Source: Pseudomonadota bacterium (GTDB lineage: Bacteria; Pseudomonadota; Alphaproteobacteria; Rhizobiales; Pleomorphomonadaceae). Taken from it: a DNA stretch of 64,000 bases. Below are positions 43,412-52,091 of the stretch, piece after piece. The notes below the pieces were generated by a model. The model ran no database searches. It saw only the letters and a program-made list of their open reading frames with translations, and was not told where the DNA came from. The stretch lies in assembly GCA_023436885.1 (NCBI GenBank), contig JAEZHI010000040.1, positions 372,001-436,000 on the forward strand, read 5' to 3'. Position 1 is the first letter of the stretch. Every line of letters starts with the position of its first letter. A program made the position numbers and the translations under genes.

Positions 43412-43595
43412 GGCGCCGAACATCTCGCCCGTGGCGCGGGTAATGCCGCAGAAATTAAGATCGGGATCGAGGCGAATGCCTCGGTCTTCATAGGTCGGCA
43501 CAACGGGCATCTGGTCGCATCGTTCGCGCGCCAGACGCTAACCGTCCGACGCCGTCGGCCCAACGCTAAGGATTTGAAGTTTGCGTGGTGGTGTG
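43412..43595 (-). pseudogene. Repeat B: decayed 5' end and leader of an ejection-protein gene
   Basis: ATG 43510 opens a frame reading MPVVPTYEDRGIRLDP and, with changes, EMFG, matching the first 32 or so residues of the 1240-aa protein. After that similarity is lost and a stop comes at codon 60, inside the ABC ATPase 3' end. The upstream leader (AATCCTTAGCGT, hairpin CCGAC-GGC-GTCGG) is conserved with repeat A. It lies between host genes, 5.5 kb from the intact gene. Confidence 0.75.
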
Positions 43596-43634
43596 GAGGC
43601 CCACGCTTCGCGGCGGCAGCGGCGACGCGACGAT

Positions 43635-44249
43635 CTAGTCATCATTATATATAGTGTAGTCTATATATATGGCCGAACTTGTTGACAGCCCAACAAATCT
43701 TGAAAAACTATTCCTGATATGTGGATCGTAGGCCGCGTCGAACTCAAGCATCTCATTCATATCTGGAATAACATTGTGATCGGTAAATTTGACCAACTGG
43801 AAAGATAGACTCCCATTCCCCCATAAATAATAAACCTCTCTCATAGATTTAAAATTATCTTGGCATTTGTTATCAATACAATATTCGCTTGTAGAGCAAA
43901 CACTTACATCTCCGTTGGGTCTATAATCCTTTCTGACATGCATTAATTCATACAGAGCGCCAGATATTTTACATATTTGACCCGCACAGGGCACTAGGTC
44001 ACCTTTCCGGCCAAGCCTTTTCTTGAGCACATTCTCGATGAACCGCACATTCTCCAGATTTCCGTCGGTGATGTATTCATTGTGCGTGAACTTCGAGATT
44101 GCATCGGCCGTCTTGGCGTCAACCGGCGGCGTGCAGGACCAGTCTTTCCCGAGCGAACTTTGGGTAGTGGCGAGAACCAGGGCGACAGCAACGAATGCTC
44201 CGGCCCGGCACCATTGCGCAAAACCCGTTCCTTTCAAACCGAACCGCAT
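43635..44249 (-). CDS. Secreted cysteine-containing protein
   Basis: 204-aa exported protein from ATG 44249, preceded by GGGAGGGA. Signal region CRAGAFVAVALVLATTQSSLG. The mature part has six Cys (DWSC, VPC, QIC, SVC, EYC, NKC), so three disulfides are possible. Later landmarks are YYLWGNGSLSFQLVKFTDHNVIPDMNEML. Base composition is much lower in GC than neighbours, pointing to transfer. Family not recognised. Its 3' end runs into AT-rich sequence next to the repeat B leader. Confidence 0.65.
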   Translation of the reverse strand: MRFGLKGTGFAQWCRAGAFVAVALVLATTQSSLGKDWSCTPPVDAKTADAISKFTHNEYITDGNLENVRFIENVLKKRLGRKGDLVPCAGQICKISGALYELMHVRKDYRPNGDVSVCSTSEYCIDNKCQDNFKSMREVYYLWGNGSLSFQLVKFTDHNVIPDMNEMLEFDAAYDPHIRNSFSRFVGLSTSSAIYIDYTIYNDD

Positions 44250-44420
44250 GTTTCCCTCCCGCTCCCCCGCCATGCAGGCGCAACGCCTCGCCCCGATCCG
44301 TGTCGCTCTGTAATTAGCATGAGTCCCTGAAAGGCTGCATCCGTCCGCTTCGCGCCCGCAGGTTGTCTGCAGATCGATCAGCGTCGGTGCTTGAGCCCTA
44401 TATCGGCCGTGCGCCTCATC
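44250..44420. other. Non-coding stretch
   Basis: No convincing gene between the secreted protein and the inverted-repeat element. A frame continues upstream from the secreted protein to 44495 but lacks coding character and a ribosome site. Nothing else is seen. Confidence 0.4.
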
Positions 44421-44572
44421 CTGCCTGAGGTTCCCGCCTTCGCGGGAATGACAGAGTGATAGGAGCGGGAGCCACACCTTGCAGCGCGGTGACATCAGAG
44501 TCGCGCAAGGCGCTAACCATCTGTTTCATATCAATTTCCTGTCATCCCCGCGAAGGCGGGGGCCTCAGGCAG
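44421..44572. repeat. MITE-like element with 34-bp inverted ends
   Basis: The ends 44421-44454 and 44539-44572 are inverse complements except for three or four bases. Each end also contains its own palindrome, CCCGC-CTTC-GCGGG. The inside (84 bases) has no gene. This matches non-autonomous palindromic intergenic elements of alphaproteobacteria. Confidence 0.7.
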
Positions 44573-44642
44573 AAAGGGGCTCCGAGGGCACTATCACGCT
44601 CCCCCGAAGCCCCTATCGATCAGCCTCAGCTAGCCTGCGACC

Positions 44643-47600
44643 TTAAGCCGCTACACTGGCAACCTTCTCCTTCACCAGCTTGCTCAGCCCCGCAAAATCC
44701 GTCTTGCCAGACCCCAGCAGCGGCAACCCTGGCACCACCATCACCTCGCTCGGCATCATCAGCTCCGTGGCCCCACGTCCCCTTGCAAAGGTCATGAACC
44801 CATCCCGCGTGGCGTCCTTCTTGTCGGTCACCAGGATGATCCGCTCGCCCTTCTTGGCGTCCGGCACGCTGGCGGCGGCCGACATGGCGTCCGGCCAGCA
44901 CTGGCTGGCCAGCGCATCGATGCTGGCAAGCGACACCATCTCGCCGCCGATCTTGGCGAAGCGCTTGGCGCGGCCCTTGATGGCGACGAAGCCGTCGTCG
45001 TCGAGCGCCACGATGTCGCCGGTGTCGTGCCAGCCGCCGTCGGGCGCCTCGAGCACGTCGGGGTTTTCCACCCGGAGATAGCCGAGCATCACGTTGGGCC
45101 CGCGCACATGCAGGCGTCCGCCGGCCTCGATACCCTCCACCGGCTCGAGCTTGTGCTCGACGCCCGGCAGCAGGCGGCCCACCGTGCCGGCGCGATTGTG
45201 CATCGGCGTGTTGAGCGCCAGCACCGGCGCCGTCTCTGTCACGCCATAGCCCTCGAAGATGCGCAGGCCGAACTTCTCGGCGTAGAGCTTGCGCGTCGCC
45301 TCCTTCACCGCCTCGGCGCCGGCCACCAAGAGCCGCAGCGAGCGGAAGTCATAGGGGTGCGCCATGCGGCCGTAGCCATTGAGGAAGGTGTCGGTGCCAA
45401 ACAGCACGGTGGCGTTGGTCTGGTAGACCAACTCCGGGATGATCCGGTAGTGCAGCGGCGTCGGGTAGAGGAACACCGGCACGCCGGAGACCAGCGGCAG
45501 GATCAGCCCGGCGCTAAGACCGAACGAATGAAAGATGGGCAGCGCGTTAAACGCCGTGTCGGTGCGCGAGAAGTCGATGCGGGCCGCCACCTGCGCCACG
45601 TTGGCGAGGATGTTGCGGTGGCTGAGCACCACGCCCTTCGGCGTTCCCTCCGAGCCCGAGGTGAACAGGATGGCCGCCGGGTCGTCCGGGCCGGCTTTCA
45701 CCAGCCTGTTCGACCAGTTGAGGAAGGCATCGAGCTTGTCGGCCGTCGTCACCGTGGCGCGGATATCTTCCAGCCAGATAATCTCGATCTTGCCTTGCAG
45801 CGCGGCGATCAGCGGCTCCAGCCGGCCCTTCTCGACGAACACGCGCGACGTCACGAACACCTTGGCCTTCGACGCCGTGCAGGCGGCCAGGATGTTGGCG
45901 GCGCCGGCCGTGAAATTGATCATCGCCGGCACGCGCCCCGATGATTGCAGGCCGAGGAAGGTGACCGCGCCCCCCACCGCGTTGGGCACCATCAGCGCCA
46001 CCGTCTCGCCGGGCGCGGCAAACGGGGCCAGTTTGCGGCCGAGGATGCGCGCGCCCATCAGCATGCGACGATAGCTGAGCTTGCCGCCCACCGGATCGCT
46101 CAGCGCCTGCCGTCCGGCGCCATGCTGGCGGGCGGCGGCCACCATCGCCTCGAAAATGGTGAGGTCGGTATCGGTGGTACGGAACATCATGTCCGACATG
46201 ATGCCGTAGAGCGCGTTGCCGGCCGCCTGCCGGCGCAGCTTGCCCTTGAGGTGGTCGGGCAGCGTCAGCAGCACCGGCTCGGTGATGGTCACCGTCACCT
46301 TGGGGAACCAGCGGCGCTTCACCTGCATCGAGTTGAGGCGGCTGAACACCGTCGATTCCAACCCCGACAGCCGCACCGGCACGATCGGCGCGCCGGACTT
46401 CTCGGCGATCAGGCCGACGCCGTCATAGACCTTCATCAGCGTGCCGGTCACCGTGAGCCGCCCCTCGGGGAAGATCACCAGCGTCTCGCCGGCCTTGACG
46501 GCAGCGATCAGCGAGCGGGTGGCCAGCGGCTTGGTCGGATCGAGCGGCATGGCGCGGGTAAAGCGCAGGAACGGCTTCACCCACCAGGCCTGAGCCATGG
46601 TGTGATCGATGGCGAACACCGGGTCGCGGTCGAGCAGCGACACCGCGACCACCGCATCGAGGAAGCTCACGTGGTTGAGCGCGACGATGGCGCCCTCGCC
46701 GGCCGGCGGCACGTTCTGAAGGCCGGTCACCTCCATGCGGAACACGGCGCGCAACAGGATGGAGACGAAGTCGCTGAGCGGGTTGGTCGGCAGCACCTTG
46801 AAGATCCAGACGGCCGAACCAAAGGCGAACAGGCCAAGCGCCACCAGCACCATCGGCACCGTTGCGCCCAGCGCCTGCGCCACCGCCACCACGCCGGCGC
46901 CGGCCACCATGAACAGAGCCGTCAACGCATTGATGGCGCCGACAACCCGGGCACGCCGCTCCACCGGCGCCCAATGCTGGGCAGCGGCAAACGACGGCAC
47001 GATGAACACGCCGCCGGCAATCGCCAGCGCCGCAAGGTCGATGGCGGCATGGATGGCGCCGGGGTGGCTGAAGAATTCCGAGAGGCTTTCGGTGGCCGGA
47101 GCCGGCGCCAGGCCGCTGAGCGTCCAGGCGAGATCGAGGGCCGCAAGGCCGATGGCGATGGAGGCCACCGGCACCGGCAGCAGCACGATGCGGCCGGCCG
47201 ACAGCCAGGCGCCCAGCGCCGATCCCACGGCGATCGACACTGCGAACACCGTGAGATAGGCCGACACCGCCACCTCGCGACCGCCGAGAATGTCCTTCAC
47301 GAAGGTCGGCATCAGCGCCATCGCCACCACGCCAAACATCCAGAACAGGCTGACCATCACGCCGGTGCGCCACAGCCGCGCATCACCCCAGAGTTCGCCG
47401 ATCAGCCGCACGGTCGAGCGGGCGACATTGGGATCGACCACCGTCTCCGGCGCGGCGGCGCCCACCTTGGGCACATAGAGCGCGGCGATCCAGCTGCCGA
47501 CGGCCAGCGTCATCATGGCGACGCCGAACACGACTGGCCCGCCGTGAGAACCGGTGGCAAAGCCGCCGGCATAGGTCCCGGCCAGAATGGCGATGAAGGT

Positions 47601-48041
47601 GGCGCCTTCCACCAGCGCATTGCCGCGCGGCAGTTCGGACGGCGCGAGCAGGTCCGGCAGGATGCCGTATTTGATCGGCCCGAACAGCGAGGAGATCACG
47701 CCGAACAGCACCAGCGCCGTCATCAGCACGGCGATCGACTGGACGGCAAACCCCAGCACGGCGAGGCCGGCGATGGCGATCTCGACGAGCTTCAGCCAGC
47801 GCGCCACCTTCGCCTTGTCATAGCGGTCGGCCAACTGACCGCCCAATCCCGACAGGAAGATGAAGGGCAGCATCAGGATGCCGGTGGCGATCGTCACCAG
47901 CGCCTCGCCGCCGGCGACGCCCATCTGGAACAGGATGGTGAACACCAGGGCGTTCTTCAGGAAGTTGTCGTTGAAGGCCGAAAAGAACTGCACAAGGAAC
48001 AGCGGCCCGAACCGGCGCTGAATGAGGAGCGACTTGCTCAT
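44643..48041 (-). CDS. aas: LplT-Aas fusion: lysophospholipid transporter, acyltransferase and acyl-ACP synthetase
   Basis: 1132-aa three-part protein. Residues about 1-400 are an MFS/LplT flippase (FGPLFLVQFFSAFNDNFLKNALVFTIL). About 420-620 are a PlsC-type acyltransferase with the H(x4)D motif in NHVSFLDA and a later FPEGRLT. About 640-1130 are an AMP-forming acyl-ACP synthetase with ILFTSGSEGTPKGVVLSH, FEGYGVTETAPV and the end motif GSGKTDFAGL. Together these re-import lysophospholipid and re-acylate it. ATG 48041 follows GGGAGGT. A TetR gene is divergent, with three operator-like repeats between. Many genomes keep these functions on separate proteins. Confidence 0.92.
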   Translation of the reverse strand: MSKSLLIQRRFGPLFLVQFFSAFNDNFLKNALVFTILFQMGVAGGEALVTIATGILMLPFIFLSGLGGQLADRYDKAKVARWLKLVEIAIAGLAVLGFAVQSIAVLMTALVLFGVISSLFGPIKYGILPDLLAPSELPRGNALVEGATFIAILAGTYAGGFATGSHGGPVVFGVAMMTLAVGSWIAALYVPKVGAAAPETVVDPNVARSTVRLIGELWGDARLWRTGVMVSLFWMFGVVAMALMPTFVKDILGGREVAVSAYLTVFAVSIAVGSALGAWLSAGRIVLLPVPVASIAIGLAALDLAWTLSGLAPAPATESLSEFFSHPGAIHAAIDLAALAIAGGVFIVPSFAAAQHWAPVERRARVVGAINALTALFMVAGAGVVAVAQALGATVPMVLVALGLFAFGSAVWIFKVLPTNPLSDFVSILLRAVFRMEVTGLQNVPPAGEGAIVALNHVSFLDAVVAVSLLDRDPVFAIDHTMAQAWWVKPFLRFTRAMPLDPTKPLATRSLIAAVKAGETLVIFPEGRLTVTGTLMKVYDGVGLIAEKSGAPIVPVRLSGLESTVFSRLNSMQVKRRWFPKVTVTITEPVLLTLPDHLKGKLRRQAAGNALYGIMSDMMFRTTDTDLTIFEAMVAAARQHGAGRQALSDPVGGKLSYRRMLMGARILGRKLAPFAAPGETVALMVPNAVGGAVTFLGLQSSGRVPAMINFTAGAANILAACTASKAKVFVTSRVFVEKGRLEPLIAALQGKIEIIWLEDIRATVTTADKLDAFLNWSNRLVKAGPDDPAAILFTSGSEGTPKGVVLSHRNILANVAQVAARIDFSRTDTAFNALPIFHSFGLSAGLILPLVSGVPVFLYPTPLHYRIIPELVYQTNATVLFGTDTFLNGYGRMAHPYDFRSLRLLVAGAEAVKEATRKLYAEKFGLRIFEGYGVTETAPVLALNTPMHNRAGTVGRLLPGVEHKLEPVEGIEAGGRLHVRGPNVMLGYLRVENPDVLEAPDGGWHDTGDIVALDDDGFVAIKGRAKRFAKIGGEMVSLASIDALASQCWPDAMSAAASVPDAKKGERIILVTDKKDATRDGFMTFARGRGATELMMPSEVMVVPGLPLLGSGKTDFAGLSKLVKEKVASVAA

Positions 48042-48158
48042 GGGACCTCCCAGGGGGCAACGGCCATCGGAAACAATGGAAGCCGATCGCAGCGTGAAAC
48101 GCAAATGACGGCGAGAAAGCTCCCGTCATCACCCTTCACCCCGCCTCGCCCCCATGCT

Positions 48159-48230
48159 ATGAACATCGTTCATGAGACGTCTATAGCGAAGAAATGAACG
48201 ACGTTCAATAGAAAAATGAACAACGTTCAT
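48159..48230. promoter_or_regulatory. Three 15-bp TetR operator repeats
   Basis: The palindrome ATGAAC-n-nCGTTCAT occurs as ATGAACATCGTTCAT (48159), ATGAACGACGTTCAA (48194) and ATGAACAACGTTCAT (48216). Spacings are 35 and 22 bases. The sites lie between the aas fusion and the divergent tetR gene and probably control both. Confidence 0.75.
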
Positions 48231-48240
48231 GCATCGACTG

Positions 48241-48273
48241 TTCCGGCAAAAGTGGGTGCCGGTTTGCGTCGGA
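48241..48273. repeat. Dispersed repeat (AAAAGTGG/CCGG type)
   Basis: TTCCGGCAAAAGTGGGTGCC and the following GGTTTGCGTCGGA are nearly the same as the reverse complement of 53587-53622. It lies next to the TetR operators. Confidence 0.6.
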
Positions 48274-48349
48274 CGCCACGGCAAACAAGAACGAGCTCCC
48301 GGCCGAACCCGGTTCGCCGAATGTGTTACACCCGATGAAGGTAAACGCC

Positions 48350-48964
48350 ATGAATGCCCCGCTCTCCGAACGCCGTCAGGCCCAGCTCTCCGCGCTGATC
48401 GACGCCGCCGAGCGCCGCATTGCAGAGGGCGGCGCGGCAAGCCTCAGGGCGCGCGATCTCGCCGCCGACCTCGGCATCGCGCTCGGTGGCCTCTACAACA
48501 TCGTCGCCGATCTCGACGAACTCCTGCTCCGCGTCTCCTCGCGCACCCTCGGCCGCCTGGGTGAAGCGCTCACCGCCGCCTCCGACGCGCTGCCCCTTCA
48601 AACAAAAGACGACGCGGTGAACCGCCTCGTCGCCATCGCCCACGCCTACCTGCATTTCGCGCGTGACAATCTTCGCCTCTGGCGCACCCTGTTCGAAGTC
48701 CACCTCGCCGAAGGCACCGCCCTCCCCGCCTGGGCCGCCGACGACCAACTCCGCCTCTTCCGCCACGTCGCCGAACCGCTGGCCCTCCTCGTCCCCGACA
48801 TGGACGAGTCCTACCAGGTCCTCGCCGCCCGCACCCTCTTCGCCGCCGTCCACGGCATCGTGACCATCGGCCTGGAGGAAAGGTTGGTGGCGGTGCCGCT
48901 GACGGCGCTGGAGGCGCAGATCGAGTGGCTGGTACGGGCGACGTGCCGGGGGCTGAGGGCGTAA
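48350..48964 (+). CDS. TetR family transcriptional regulator
   Basis: 204-aa regulator. DNA-binding part LSALIDAAERRIAEGGAASLRARDLAADLGIALGGLYNIVADLDELLLRV. The C-terminal part (RDNLRLWRTLFEVHLAEG, ARTLFAAVHGIVTIGLEE) fits the TetR_C-like WHG domain. ATG 48350 has AAGG ten bases upstream; ATG 48335 is an alternative. Being divergent from the aas fusion and next to three matching palindromes, it probably represses lipid repair genes in response to a fatty acyl ligand (inferred). Confidence 0.88.
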   Translation: MNAPLSERRQAQLSALIDAAERRIAEGGAASLRARDLAADLGIALGGLYNIVADLDELLLRVSSRTLGRLGEALTAASDALPLQTKDDAVNRLVAIAHAYLHFARDNLRLWRTLFEVHLAEGTALPAWAADDQLRLFRHVAEPLALLVPDMDESYQVLAARTLFAAVHGIVTIGLEERLVAVPLTALEAQIEWLVRATCRGLRA

Positions 48965-49204
48965 AGAACTTCTTTGTGCGGGCATGCACGATGAGGTTCG
49001 ATTTTTTGACCACCTTCTGACTGGAAGATGTCAAATCGACATTTGGCGAGAATTACTCGCCTGGTCAGTTGGCGGAAGCTTTAGCGAAAAGAGCCTTTGG
49101 CGTGCGCGCCCAGCCGGCGTGAGCCCTACTCAAAATGCAATTCTTGATGGCTCAAACGCGGGCAGTAAACCCTGTTGTTTACTTTCGATCATTCGACATA
49201 GGAT
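48965..49204. other. Non-coding stretch
   Basis: The 240-base gap between the TetR gene and the membrane protein has mixed composition and no convincing gene or structure. Confidence 0.4.
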
Positions 49205-49894
49205 TCAATTTTTTGCTGTTGTCTGACCGCCAACATTACTCCAAACATGCCATCTCGATTCCAGAATATCAGAAAGATCAGATGTATATTTTTTATGAAG
49301 TGTAAGTAGTTGCACTTTTGTTCCTGAATCCAAGCTCTGGATAGGCACCGCAAGAACCTTATCGTCAATAGCAGCGCGCTCAGCTAAATAACTAATCTGA
49401 AGCTCATGGATCTTTTTATCAGCAACTATCAATAGATCTATGTTTTCTTTTACGTGAAAGACGTTCAAGAATACAGTGACAGAAGCAGTGATAGCAGTCA
49501 AAACGACGGAGTATATCTTAAGTTTAGGAGCATTATCCTTTGTCGTTATTGCTGCAATGATCGTCGCGAGCATCGATGTAAAAATCAGCGTTACTTGAAC
49601 TGCAAAGTTCGCTCTTTCCATCCAAAGGAGATCGCGGGCATTGCTCTGCATAATTCCGTCAACTGCATCTTCAAATATATCGTGGACGACTGGAGCTTGA
49701 GAACCGGCGCCGCTAGCTTGATAAAAAATTACACTCCCGAAGCAATAAAAAGATCCAATCGCAACAACTACGACTGCCGATATTAAAATTGCGAGCAAAT
49801 ATGGGAACGGTAGGGAAATTATAGTATTGAGCCAATATTTTAAACTTCCCGACTTTTCCGAGTTTCGCTTGTCAGCATCGCTATCCTCAGCCAT
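49205..49894 (-). CDS. Membrane protein of an AT-rich island
   Basis: 229-aa protein with three hydrophobic helices: LPFPYLLAILISAVVVVAIGSFYCFGS, FAVQVTLIFTSMLATIIAAI and YSVVLTAITASVTVFLNVF. A soluble C-terminal helical part follows (ENIDLLIVADKKIHELQISYLAERAA, LTLHKKYTSDL). The topology is a little like SLATT-type effector proteins of conflict systems, but the similarity is not enough to assign it. Base composition is far lower in GC than the genome. It is 131 bases downstream of the C1 protease on the same strand and may work with it. Confidence 0.65.
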   Translation of the reverse strand: MAEDSDADKRNSEKSGSLKYWLNTIISLPFPYLLAILISAVVVVAIGSFYCFGSVIFYQASGAGSQAPVVHDIFEDAVDGIMQSNARDLLWMERANFAVQVTLIFTSMLATIIAAITTKDNAPKLKIYSVVLTAITASVTVFLNVFHVKENIDLLIVADKKIHELQISYLAERAAIDDKVLAVPIQSLDSGTKVQLLTLHKKYTSDLSDILESRWHVWSNVGGQTTAKN

Positions 49895-50025
49895 GAATCA
49901 TTCCTTTCGCAAGGGCCTGCTCACCAAGAAAACTGGTGCTTAAGCGGAATTCCTATTCTCTGGGACAGGTGCTTCATTACTATGCAGTTGCTGCGAATGA
50001 CCGCAGCAACCGAGAAATATTATGC

Positions 50026-50859
50026 CTAAGATTTAACAGTATTGATTACCCAAAAATCATTGGATAAGTTTCCACTGGCCAGATAAGCGTAGGGAATATA
50101 AAAATCCCCGTTATCTCCAACTTCCACACCCCATGAATTTCTAATCTTGAACAGCGATGTTGAATTATCGTAACCGATACACATTACTGCATGACCTCCG
50201 ATTGGAGTATCATTTTTAGATGGAAGTGGAATCACAGCGGGCAATGGTCTTGAATTATACCATCCGTCAAAGACTGTAAATCCGAACACAAATGGAAACC
50301 CGGACGCAAGACACCCCTGCAACTGGCTCAAGGTCTGTGTCAAGCGATGATACGATGTGATCACGTGCGTAACAGCGTCTTTATAGCACGCCTTGGGTGG
50401 TTCAACGGCCGGTTTCGCCCCAACAGGGAACGGGCCACCCTCATAAGTCGGGGGCGTATCGTCGTAAGGCCACTCGTCCTCTCGACATACTCCCAACGTC
50501 TTCAACGTCTTAATCCCGTCTCGAAGCTGAGCGCCAGAGTCTGTGGCGATATGCCCCTCAATCTTTCGTTCATTGAAATAAATGAAGAGCCGCGAAGGCG
50601 TGAATTCTGGATTTTCGTTTGCCTTTAGCCTGTCAAACTCCAATGCCGCGGCTAGTGCATTCGCAGTACAAGATCCTATTCTACCTTGTTGGTATGCAGG
50701 AAATCCTAAAGTCAGATCTATTTTTTCGGGTAATTCCTGTAAAATTCCTGTTGGGGCACTATACATTGCATCTCGAGGATCAGGTAGATCGCGAACCCAG
50801 CCTAGACCACCTGTTTTACGCAAAGTCATAGTAGAGCTGTCAGACACTTGCTTTGCCAT
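50026..50859 (-). CDS. C1 (papain-like) cysteine peptidase
   Basis: 277-aa protein with the papain catalytic set: Q58 and C64 (QQGRIGSCTANALAAALE), H223 (IGGHAVMCIGYD) and N241 (RNSWGVEVG). There is no signal peptide and no clear pro-domain; the 50-residue N-terminus with DLPDPRDAMYSAP resembles other stand-alone bacterial C1 enzymes, so the protein is probably active as made. It is AT-rich compared with its surroundings and lies upstream of a membrane protein of similar composition. It may be a toxin, a defence effector or a general protease; nothing decides which. Confidence 0.85.
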   Translation of the reverse strand: MAKQVSDSSTMTLRKTGGLGWVRDLPDPRDAMYSAPTGILQELPEKIDLTLGFPAYQQGRIGSCTANALAAALEFDRLKANENPEFTPSRLFIYFNERKIEGHIATDSGAQLRDGIKTLKTLGVCREDEWPYDDTPPTYEGGPFPVGAKPAVEPPKACYKDAVTHVITSYHRLTQTLSQLQGCLASGFPFVFGFTVFDGWYNSRPLPAVIPLPSKNDTPIGGHAVMCIGYDNSTSLFKIRNSWGVEVGDNGDFYIPYAYLASGNLSNDFWVINTVKS

Positions 50860-51285
50860 GATTACCCCCTCAAATTCATAGGATCGATATAATCTCCAAT
50901 CTGACCGTTTTTCGACGGTTGTATTGCACCCAAAGAGTACACTAAAACCCTTAGTTGGCGAGTCTATAAACTAATCTTGATACAAAAGTCTTATTGCGAG
51001 GTCATATTAAAGAAAAAAGAGATTGCATCATGCACTTCGGCAAAATCGACTGTTCGACCAGAGCCCTAAGCTTCGGCTAGATAAGCTCCGGACAGACGGT
51101 TTGAGCAAGCTGCAGTCGATAATAATGCGCGGCACTGTCCACCGAGCTGATTGCGATACACAATCATAACGCTCGCGCAGGCAGAATAGAGTGAGCGGTC
51201 AATATCATGCTCCGCTGCGCCCCAGCCATTAAGCGAGGCAGATCAGCACCCGGACCCTGTTTTCCGATCGTCGCAAAACCCAGCC
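50860..51285. other. AT-rich non-coding stretch
   Basis: This 426-base gap contains poly-A/T tracts (about 50980-51025), probably the promoter of the C1 protease, and returns to high GC after 51080. No gene, RNA or repeat was recognised. Confidence 0.4.
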
Positions 51286-51900
51286 ATGATCTCCGCCACG
51301 CCTCACTCCCCCACCCCGGAGATCGCCTTGCGCCACGTGTTCTTCATCACCCACCCGGAAGTCGTGGTCGATCCCGGTCGCCTCGTGCCGCGCTGGCACC
51401 TCTCGGACAGGGGCATTGCGCGGATGAAGACCTTCGCCGCCTCGCCCGAAATGCAGGCCGTCACCGCCATCTGGTCGAGCGATGAGACCAAGGCCATCGA
51501 AGCCGCCGGCATCCTCGCGTCCGCCCTCGGCCTGCCGTCGCGCATCCACACCGACCTCCACGAGAACGACCGCAGCGCCACCGGCTTCCTGCCACCAGCC
51601 GAATTCGAAGATCTCGCCAACCAGTTCTTCGCCGCCCCGGGCGTCTCGGTGCGCGGCTGGGAGCGCGCCATCGACGCCCAGCGACGGGTCCGCACCGCCT
51701 TCGAAGCCATCCTCGCGGAAGAGCCCACCGGCGACATCGCCATTCTCGCCCACGGCGGCGTCGGCACCCTCTTGCTCTGCCACCTCATCGGCGACCCCAT
51801 CACCCGCGCCCACGACCAACCCTCCCAGGGCCATTACTGGACCTACGCCCCGGAAACCGGCACGCTCGTCCACCCTTGGCGGCCTATCGCGCCGAGGTAG
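51286..51900 (+). CDS. Histidine phosphatase family protein with altered RHG motif
   Basis: 204-aa phosphoglycerate-mutase-like protein. In place of the usual R-H-G the first motif reads FFITHPEVV, so the catalytic His is kept but the preceding Arg is Thr. Other landmarks are WHLSDRGIARM, IWSSDETKAIEAA (the second Arg region) and AILAHGGVGTLLLCHL with the second His. The family includes phosphatases for phosphoglycolate, cobalamin precursors and proteins. The THPE variant occurs in some alphaproteobacteria and may have altered phosphate binding. Single gene; ATG 51286. Confidence 0.8.
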   Translation: MISATPHSPTPEIALRHVFFITHPEVVVDPGRLVPRWHLSDRGIARMKTFAASPEMQAVTAIWSSDETKAIEAAGILASALGLPSRIHTDLHENDRSATGFLPPAEFEDLANQFFAAPGVSVRGWERAIDAQRRVRTAFEAILAEEPTGDIAILAHGGVGTLLLCHLIGDPITRAHDQPSQGHYWTYAPETGTLVHPWRPIAPR

Positions 51901-52091
51901 GGGCGATCGACAAGGTCCATCGACCTCAGCCACCTTCGCGGCATGGTTGCGCTTTAACAATTCCACAGCACTTTCCCGCTAAGATCGTCCTCCACCGGCA
52001 TACCGGGGAAAGATCGGCATACCGGGCATTTCAGCAGGCATCATCACTCCATCGGGCAGACGAAGTTCTCGGGACTTCACGGGGGGCCGCC

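Noticed and set aside
45945..48197. 750-codon open frame on the plus strand across the aas fusion
   Set aside because: It is antisense to a gene with clear MFS, PlsC and AMP-ligase motifs. Its composition (Arg, His, Gln, Gly) is typical of a shadow frame in high-GC DNA.
49205..49894. Assignment of the membrane protein as SLATT-type CBASS effector
   Set aside because: Topology is only loosely similar and no nucleotidyltransferase or sensor gene is adjacent.
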